Source of the DNA: JBEKTW01 sp049515655
GTDB taxonomy: Bacteria; Bacteroidota; Ignavibacteria; UBA10030; SZUA-254
Direction of reading: 5' to 3'
Assembly (NCBI GenBank): GCA_049515655.1
Contig: JBEKTW010000011.1
Location: forward strand, 1-64,000
Length of the DNA: 64,000 nt
Position numbers and translations under genes: made by a program. Below are positions 58,906-64,000 of the stretch, one piece after another; within the stretch, counting starts at the first letter, position 1; each line of letters begins with the position of its first letter. The notes beneath the pieces were generated by a model. That model was not told where the DNA came from. It saw only the letters and a list, made by a program, of their open reading frames with translations, and searched no databases.

Positions 58906-59648
58906 AAGAACATAGCGTGGAAAAAAGGTTAACGTATCTCTATGCATTGCAGCAACTGGATATTCAACTGCAGGAAATTGAAGAACTGAAGGGCGATCTG
59001 CCGTCGGTTGTGAAAGAACTCGAGACGCAGGTCGCCGAATCGAAAGCGAAGGTCAAGGAGCTGAACGACCTGATCAAGCGGTCGAAGGTCGAACGGGATG
59101 ACGCCGATGTGCAGATCATTGCACTAACGGAAAGAATACAGAAGTACAAGAGCCAGCAGCTGCAGGTCAAATCGAACAAACAGTACGACGCGCTGTCGAA
59201 AGAGATCGATGCTTCGATGGCGAACATTGCGAAGCTCGAAAAGGATATGGATTCGTGTGAGGCAAGAATCCAGACGTCGAAAACCGACATCGAGACGACC
59301 AGCGCCAAGCTGGAAGAATACTCCGCTGAGCTGGGCGAGAAGCAGAAGGAGCTACGAGAGGTGACGAAAGAACACGAAAAAGAGGAATCAAAGCTCAGGC
59401 GCGAGCGTGAGAAGATTGCCGCCCAAGTAGGTAAAGCGGATTTAGAACGTTATGAAAGAATAAGCCTCGCGAAAGGCGGAACGGCGGTTGTTGCCGTGAA
59501 GCGTGGTGCGTGTGGCGGATGTTTCAACCGCATCCCGCCCCAGAAAATTCTGGAGCTTCGGCAGAATTCAAATCTCTTTGCATGTGAGCACTGCGGCCGG
59601 ATCCTGGTCTCCGATGAAATCGTTGAAATGAGCGTTTCGCTCTCATGA
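58902..59648 (+). CDS. Coiled-coil protein with C4-type zinc ribbon
   Basis: This 248-aa protein has a long N-terminal coiled coil rich in Glu/Lys and a C-terminal zinc ribbon with KRGACGGCFNRIPPQ and LFACEHCGRILV. It is widely conserved next to nif3 (CT398-like); the function is unknown. Both ends overlap neighbours by 4 nt, so the three genes are co-translated. Confidence 0.9.
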   Translation: MKEHSVEKRLTYLYALQQLDIQLQEIEELKGDLPSVVKELETQVAESKAKVKELNDLIKRSKVERDDADVQIIALTERIQKYKSQQLQVKSNKQYDALSKEIDASMANIAKLEKDMDSCEARIQTSKTDIETTSAKLEEYSAELGEKQKELREVTKEHEKEESKLRREREKIAAQVGKADLERYERISLAKGGTAVVAVKRGACGGCFNRIPPQKILELRQNSNLFACEHCGRILVSDEIVEMSVSLS

Positions 59649-60061
59649 CCGTATATGCTTATACCGATGGAGCTTCCCGGGGAAATCCGGGTGAAAGCGG
59701 CATCGGCATACTTCTCAAGGATGACGCCGGAAATGTTCTGTACTCGGGAAGCGACTATATCGGTAAGGCGACAAATAACAAGGCCGAATATCGGGCCCTC
59801 ATCGCCTGTCTGAACAAGGCGAAAGAAACCGGCTGCAAGAAACTGGTCGTCCATTCGGATAGTGAACTCATGGTCCGGCAGATCCAGGGCACCTATAAAG
59901 TCCGGAACAAGGACCTCCGGCAATTTGTCGATGAAGTGCGCCGGTTGCTGAAGGATGCCTCGTTCGAATTTTCGATTGTGCAGGTCAGCCGCGAAGAAAA
60001 TCGCGATGCAGACCTTCTCGCAAACGCGGGGATCGATTCCGCGCTTGCGAACCGAAGATAA
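59645..60061 (+). CDS. RNase H-like (RnhA family) protein
   Basis: This 138-aa RNase H fold has active-site Asp in VYAYTDGASRGNPGESG, Glu in KAEYRALIACL, Asp in VVHSDSELMVRQI and a last Asp in EENRDADLLANAG. It likely cleaves RNA in RNA-DNA hybrids. It is the third gene of the nif3 operon, upstream of RNase P RNA. Confidence 0.9.
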   Translation: MTVYAYTDGASRGNPGESGIGILLKDDAGNVLYSGSDYIGKATNNKAEYRALIACLNKAKETGCKKLVVHSDSELMVRQIQGTYKVRNKDLRQFVDEVRRLLKDASFEFSIVQVSREENRDADLLANAGIDSALANRR

Positions 60062-60147
60062 GAGTTTAATTCATTGTCCTGTTAAATTTGGGAACAAATT
60101 CAACGGGATTGTTCAACAACTCACGGGGTCAAAAAAGAAGAACCACA

Positions 60148-60655
60148 ACTGTGTGCCGTGCAATCGCCCCGCCTCTGGCGGGGAGGAAAGTCCGAACTCC
60201 ACAGAGCAGAGTACCTCCTAACAGGAGGGTATTCTCCCGCTGAAACGGGTGGATAACGGAAAGTGTCACAGAAAACAAACCGTCCCGTTCCAGACATGTT
60301 TGGAGCGGGATAAGGGTGAAAAGGCGTCTTCCGGCGCTCACGCGCTGGAGGATCCTCGATGATCCCGCCCAAAGTGGGATCAAAGAGGAGGGTAAGAGCC
60401 CACCGTCCCGATGGTAACATCGGGAGCACGACAAACCCTACTCGGAGCAAGACCAAGTAAGTCCCGCTTTTCCGCGCCTCACTTTTCACAAAGTGAGAGT
60501 GCGGGAAGCCAGAAGCTCGCTGGCCCTCCGTCCATTCGTGGATGAGGGCGGGATGGGTAGGTCGCTCGAATCCGTTCGCGAGAGCGGAACAAGATAAATG
60601 ATTGCAGTGGCGCCTCCGGCGCCAAACAGAATTCGGCTTACAGGCACACAGCTGA
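60148..60655 (+). ncRNA. rnpB: RNase P RNA (type A)
   Basis: The conserved segments are in order: GAGGAAAGTCCGAACTCC (60183-60200), GTAAGAGCCCACCG, CAAACCC, GGAGCAAGACCAAGTA and AGATAAATGATTGC, then ACAGAATTCGGCTTACAGGC. The P1 helix is CTGTGTGCC (60149-60157) with GGCACACAG (60643-60651). A T-run follows at 60656. The length of about 505 nt is larger than the common 350-420 nt, with expansion in the P12 area. It processes tRNA 5' ends. The short ORFs drawn on the opposite strand are artefacts. Confidence 0.95.
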
Positions 60656-60697
60656 GTTTTTTTCCGGTCGCGTGAGTATTTTTACTGAGGTAACTCC

Positions 60698-62464
60698 ATG
60701 ACTAGACGAGATCACCGGTGGACGGTCATTCAATCTCCCGCGGTTGATAGCGCTTTGGTGGAAAAGCTTGCCAAAGAAATCAATGTTCCTGAAACTCTCT
60801 CTCGCGTGCTGTGTAATCGGGGAATCACAACATACGCGAAAGCGAAAGAGTTCTTCCGTCCTCAACTCTCCGACCTTCACAGTCCATTTCTCATGGACGG
60901 CATGGAACAGGCCGTCAACCGGGCCATCAAGGCAGTGGAAGCCCATGACCGGATAATGGTTTTCGGGGATTACGACGTCGATGGAACGACCAGCGCCGCG
61001 ATGCTGACGCTGTATTTCAAACGCCTGGGACTTGAAACGATGTATTATATTCCTGACAGGATCAAAGAAGGATATGGCGTTTCCAACCTCGCCATCGATA
61101 AGGCAAAAGAACACGGCGTAAACCTGCTGATCACTATCGATTGCGGGATCACCGCCCTCGACCAGATCGAATACGCAAAGTCTCTCGGCATCGAAGTGAT
61201 TATTTGTGACCACCACGAGCCGCTCGACCGGCTTCCGAACGCAGTCGCGGTTCTTGACCCGCTGAAGCCGATGTGCCAATACCCGTTCAAGAGTCTCTGC
61301 GGATGCGGCGTCGGGTTTAAATTCATTCAGGGAATATCATCGCGCCTGCATCGCGAAACAGAGGATGCTATCGCAAACGATTATATCGATTTTGTTACCA
61401 TCGCGACAGCGGCGGATATCGTTCCGATGGTGGGAGAGAACAGAATCTTCACAAAGATCGGCCTTGAACGGATCAACGCCATGCCACGCCCCGGCATCGG
61501 GGCGCTGATCGAAAACTCAGGCCTCCAGCTCGGCAAAACGAACACAGGGCAGATTGTCTTCGTGCTTGCTCCGCGAATCAATGCCGTCGGCAGAATGGGC
61601 GACGCCTCGCGCGCGGTGCAGTTGCTCATGAGCGAGGATGAGGCCACGACGCAACAGCTCGCTCAGGTGCTCGAGGATGAAAACCGGACGCGCCGCAAGA
61701 TCGATGAGGATACCTTCTTCCAGGCCCAGCAGATTGTTGAAAGTTACCTCCATGCCGACAGCGACCCGGCCATCGTTCTCCACCACGAAACATGGCATCC
61801 AGGCGTCATCGGCATTGTAGCGTCCCGCCTGGTGGAGAAATATTACCGTCCGACGATCATGATGACGACCGTTGACGGCATCGCCAAGGGCTCTGCAAGA
61901 AGCATTTCCGGCTTTGATATCCATGCCGCCCTGAAGCGCGTGGAAGATAAACTCCTGCAATTCGGCGGTCACAAGTACGCGGCAGGGCTCTCCGTCGCGC
62001 TGGACAGGGTGGATGAATTCCGTGAAGCGTTTAACCTTGTTGTTGAAGAACTCATGACGGAGAATATCCGGACGCCGGAGATTCTGATCGACTCCGAAAT
62101 CACGCTGGGTGAGATTACCCCGCGGTTTCTCCGCATCCTGAAGGAATTTGCCCCTTTTGGCCCCAGCAACATGCGACCAGTGTTCCTTGCACGAGGCGTC
62201 GAAGCGGTCGGCTCGCCGAAAGTCGTGGGGAAGGATCACTTGAAATTCAAAGTCAGGCAACACCGGAACCTTCTGGACGCGATCGGCTTCGGTCTCGGTT
62301 CTTTAATCGATAAAGTCCGCACAAGCGGGAATAAGCTAGATATCGTCTTTTCCATCGACGAGTACGAGTGGCAGTCGCCACAGGTTCCACAAAACGGAAA
62401 CGGGGCGGAATCATTCCCACAATTAAAAGTGAAAGACATCAAGAATAACGCAGGGGGAAACTGA
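60698..62464 (+). CDS. recJ: Single-stranded-DNA exonuclease RecJ
   Basis: This 588-aa enzyme has the DHH-family motifs IMVFGDYDVDGTTSAAM, LITIDCGITA, VIICDHHEP, and the DHHA1 motif GGHKYAAGLSVAL. GAGGT before the ATG is an SD. It degrades single-stranded DNA 5'-3' in recombination and repair. It is followed 2 nt later by yebC. Confidence 0.95.
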   Translation: MTRRDHRWTVIQSPAVDSALVEKLAKEINVPETLSRVLCNRGITTYAKAKEFFRPQLSDLHSPFLMDGMEQAVNRAIKAVEAHDRIMVFGDYDVDGTTSAAMLTLYFKRLGLETMYYIPDRIKEGYGVSNLAIDKAKEHGVNLLITIDCGITALDQIEYAKSLGIEVIICDHHEPLDRLPNAVAVLDPLKPMCQYPFKSLCGCGVGFKFIQGISSRLHRETEDAIANDYIDFVTIATAADIVPMVGENRIFTKIGLERINAMPRPGIGALIENSGLQLGKTNTGQIVFVLAPRINAVGRMGDASRAVQLLMSEDEATTQQLAQVLEDENRTRRKIDEDTFFQAQQIVESYLHADSDPAIVLHHETWHPGVIGIVASRLVEKYYRPTIMMTTVDGIAKGSARSISGFDIHAALKRVEDKLLQFGGHKYAAGLSVALDRVDEFREAFNLVVEELMTENIRTPEILIDSEITLGEITPRFLRILKEFAPFGPSNMRPVFLARGVEAVGSPKVVGKDHLKFKVRQHRNLLDAIGFGLGSLIDKVRTSGNKLDIVFSIDEYEWQSPQVPQNGNGAESFPQLKVKDIKNNAGGN

Positions 62465-62466
62465 CT

Positions 62467-63219
62467 ATGTCCGGTCATAATAAATGGGCGAAAATCAAAA
62501 GAAAGAAAGGCGTCACTGATGCGAAACGGGGACGCACTTTCACACGATTGATCAAAGAAATGACGATCGCAGCGCGCGACGGCGGCGGCAATCAGCAGGG
62601 TAACCCGAGACTGCGTCTTGCTATTGAAAAAGCGCAGGCCGCAAACATGCCCGCCGACAATATCAAGAGGGCGATCCAGCGGGGCACGGGCGAGCTTCCG
62701 GGCGTGAGCTACGAGGAAGTTTCCTACGAAGGATATGGGCCGGCCGGCGTTGCTCTCATTATTGAGTCGGTGACGGATAACAAGAACCGCACTGTTTCGG
62801 AAATCCGTCATGTCCTTGAGCGAAACAATGGGAAACTCGGGGCCGCGAACTCCGTCGCATGGATGTTCCACCGAACGGGAATCATCCACGTCGCAAAAGC
62901 AAACTATAGTGAAGACGAATTTCTCGGAATCGCTCTTGACGCGGGTGCGGACGACATGAGAACCGATGAGGATCTGTACGAAATAGTTACAACCTTGGCC
63001 AACTTCGAAGCGGTGCGGCAAGCCCTTGTGGCGAAAGGTGTGAAGCTCGAAGATGCAGAAATTCAATTGATTCCCGAGAATATGGTAAAGGTTGAAGGCA
63101 AGGAAGCAGAGCAGGTCCTGAAACTTATGGAAGCTCTTGAGGACCACGAGGATGTGCAGCACGTCTATTCGAATTTTGATGTTGATGAAAAAGTAATGGC
63201 AGCGTTTAACGAAAGTTGA
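62467..63219 (+). CDS. yebC: YebC/PmpR-family (TACO1) protein
   Basis: This 250-aa protein has the signature SGHNKWAKIKRKKGVTDAKR and NMPADNIKRAIQRGTGE, YEGYGPAGVALIIE and RHVLERNNGKLG. The family is annotated as transcription regulators; recent work links some members to translation of proline stretches. It lies between recJ and ruvC, with a strong SD (GGGGGA). Confidence 0.95.
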   Translation: MSGHNKWAKIKRKKGVTDAKRGRTFTRLIKEMTIAARDGGGNQQGNPRLRLAIEKAQAANMPADNIKRAIQRGTGELPGVSYEEVSYEGYGPAGVALIIESVTDNKNRTVSEIRHVLERNNGKLGAANSVAWMFHRTGIIHVAKANYSEDEFLGIALDAGADDMRTDEDLYEIVTTLANFEAVRQALVAKGVKLEDAEIQLIPENMVKVEGKEAEQVLKLMEALEDHEDVQHVYSNFDVDEKVMAAFNES

Positions 63220-63341
63220 ATAGTTGTTAGTTAGTTCGTTGGTTTGTTGGTTAGTTAGTTCGTCATGCCAGCGAATCAGGAAGCGAGTATTTTCAACCTT
63301 TGAACTATTCAACCATCTAACTATTTAACTAATCAACTAAC
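63220..63341. repeat. Low-complexity inverted tract between yebC and ruvC
   Basis: The spacer begins with GTTAGTTAGTTCGTTGGTTT-type sequence and ends with ACTATTTAACTAATCAACTA, so the two ends can pair imperfectly across a unique centre. No gene is inside and ruvC starts immediately after. Confidence 0.5.
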
Positions 63342-63899
63342 ATGATCATTTTGGGCGTTGACCCGGGGACACTCATCACCGGTTACGGCGTCATCGACAA
63401 CCGCAACGGAAAGATGGCGGTGCTTGCCTGTGATGCGATCAGGAACAATTCGAACGTTCCACTTCCGGTGAGATTGAAGCGTATCTTCGACGCATTAAAT
63501 GACGTAATGGAAAAATACAGCCCGGAGGAGTTCGCGATAGAGACTGCATTCTACGGCAAGAACGCCCAGTCCGCGTTGAAACTCGGCCATGCCCGAGGAG
63601 TTGCGATGCTGGCAGCCGTTTTGCGGGATATCCCGACGCGGGAATACTCTCCCCGCGAAGTGAAGAAAGCCATCGTCGGCAAGGGGAGCGCGTCGAAGCA
63701 GCAGGTTCAGTACATGATCGCATCTCTCTTGAAGTTGAAGCAGACACCAAAGTACTATGACGTTACCGACGCCCTGGCGGTCGCCGTGTGCCATGTGCAT
63801 CGCCGCAGGTCGACGAACAAGACGTTCAAGGACTGGAAATCGTTCCTCGCTTCGCACCCGGAAAAACTCTCAACCTCTTCACGGCGATCCACACGATGA
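63342..63899 (+). CDS. ruvC: Holliday-junction endonuclease RuvC
   Basis: This 185-aa endonuclease has the acidic catalytic residues in ILGVDPGTLITGYG, EFAIETAFYGKNAQSAL and YDVTDALAVAVCH. It resolves Holliday junctions with RuvAB. The ruvA ATG overlaps its stop. Confidence 0.95.
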   Translation: MIILGVDPGTLITGYGVIDNRNGKMAVLACDAIRNNSNVPLPVRLKRIFDALNDVMEKYSPEEFAIETAFYGKNAQSALKLGHARGVAMLAAVLRDIPTREYSPREVKKAIVGKGSASKQQVQYMIASLLKLKQTPKYYDVTDALAVAVCHVHRRRSTNKTFKDWKSFLASHPEKLSTSSRRSTR

Positions 63900-64000
63900 T
63901 CTCCTACCTTCAGGGAACACTCGTTCAAAAAACTCCAACCGAGCTGGTCATCGACGTTAGCGGTGTAGGATATTTCGTCAGCATCCCGCTGTCGACATTC
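63896..64000 (+). CDS. ruvA: RuvA, Holliday-junction DNA helicase subunit (3' end outside window)
   Basis: The frame from the ATG at 63896 (ATGA overlap with ruvC) reads MISYLQGTLVQKTPTELVID and then VSGVGYFVSIPLSTF, the RuvA N-terminal OB fold, and runs off the window. RuvA binds the four-way junction and loads RuvB. Confidence 0.93.
   Translation, partial: MISYLQGTLVQKTPTELVIDVSGVGYFVSIPLSTF

Noticed and set aside
60121..60489. 122-aa minus-strand ORF across the RNase P RNA
   Set aside because: The sequence is explained by conserved rnpB helices; the ORF is accidental.
1..64000. CRISPR arrays, tRNA genes, insertion sequences
   Set aside because: Looked for direct repeats with spacers, tRNA-like T-arm boxes and transposase motifs by eye; none found, but a computed search was not possible.

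Overview
ORGANISM. The window looks like a chromosome segment from a bacterium of the Bacteroidota/Chlorobi/Ignavibacteria (FCB) group. The best marker is the primary sigma factor at 52434-53291: about 285 aa, no long region 1.1, opening with the NRESQSLDKYLQEIGKVELL block typical of that group. Base composition is moderate. Many genes carry visible Shine-Dalgarno (SD) motifs (pstS, the phosphate porin, recJ, yebC, the 35-aa kdp peptide), which fits Ignavibacteria/Chlorobi-like lineages better than Bacteroidia. The genus is not identifiable. No tRNA, rRNA operon, insertion sequence, prophage or CRISPR array was seen by eye. Coding density is high; most intergenic space is small palindromic or repeat elements.

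LAYOUT. (1) 1-5.8 kb: the 3' end of a sensor kinase, then kdpE, kdpD, a 46-aa membrane peptide and chrA on the minus strand. (2) 6.0-11.5 kb, minus: a six-gene thiol/redox operon (DUF2892, thioredoxin, OsmC, DUF1858, FmdB, DUF6132), an amino-acid racemase, an M1 metallopeptidase, and a NifX-like protein with a small unknown. (3) 11.8-23.7 kb, minus: a sulfur-metabolism island. It holds a Cys-rich MerR regulator, an octaheme tetrathionate-reductase-type cytochrome, cytochrome b, two YeeE/YedE transporters (one fused to a rhodanese), a methyltransferase, an HMA protein, a MegL/MetB enzyme, DsrC, a TmcC/DsrM-like membrane protein, a TmcB/DsrK (HdrD) iron-sulfur protein, a cysteine desulfurase, a CDF exporter and an ECF sigma/anti-sigma pair. 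A MoCo-sulfurase-like gene follows on the plus strand. (4) 26-27.8 kb: a small basic protein, DinB, a palindromic tandem repeat and a uracil-DNA-glycosylase-like gene. (5) 27.8-34.4 kb, minus: the Kdp potassium ATPase in unusual order (kdpC first), with small membrane peptides and a porin. (6) 34.5-48.1 kb, plus: a phosphate/polyphosphate region with a PhoB-like regulator, split CHAD proteins, SixA, two thymidylate-kinase-like proteins, Ppx/GppA, a porin, PstSCAB, an organophosphate transporter and PhoU. (7) 48.1-56.7 kb, minus: MauE, rhodanese, fmt, def, rpoD, two microcompartment vertex proteins, a broken VapC with its antitoxin, and a GAF protein with a degenerate GGDEF. (8) 56.9-64 kb, plus: a REC-DHp protein, a possible small RNA or leader, nif3, a zinc-ribbon protein, RNase HI, RNase P RNA, recJ, yebC, ruvC and the start of ruvA.

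HOW THEY WORK TOGETHER. Two regions read as systems. The sulfur island has the parts to reduce oxidised sulfur outside the membrane, import thiosulfate-like compounds, carry sulfane sulfur on DsrC and re-reduce it with a two-subunit quinone-linked iron-sulfur complex, with no DsrAB in the window. In the phosphate region, four transcription units are preceded by 11-bp-phased direct repeats whose last phased unit starts exactly 14 bp before the proposed -10 hexamer. This Pho-box-like architecture ties phosphate uptake to polyphosphate genes and to several small proteins of unknown function. A 139-bp dispersed element is also notable: its two copies differ by a precise inversion of the 27-bp core, and each supplies the TAG stop codon of the gene in front of it.
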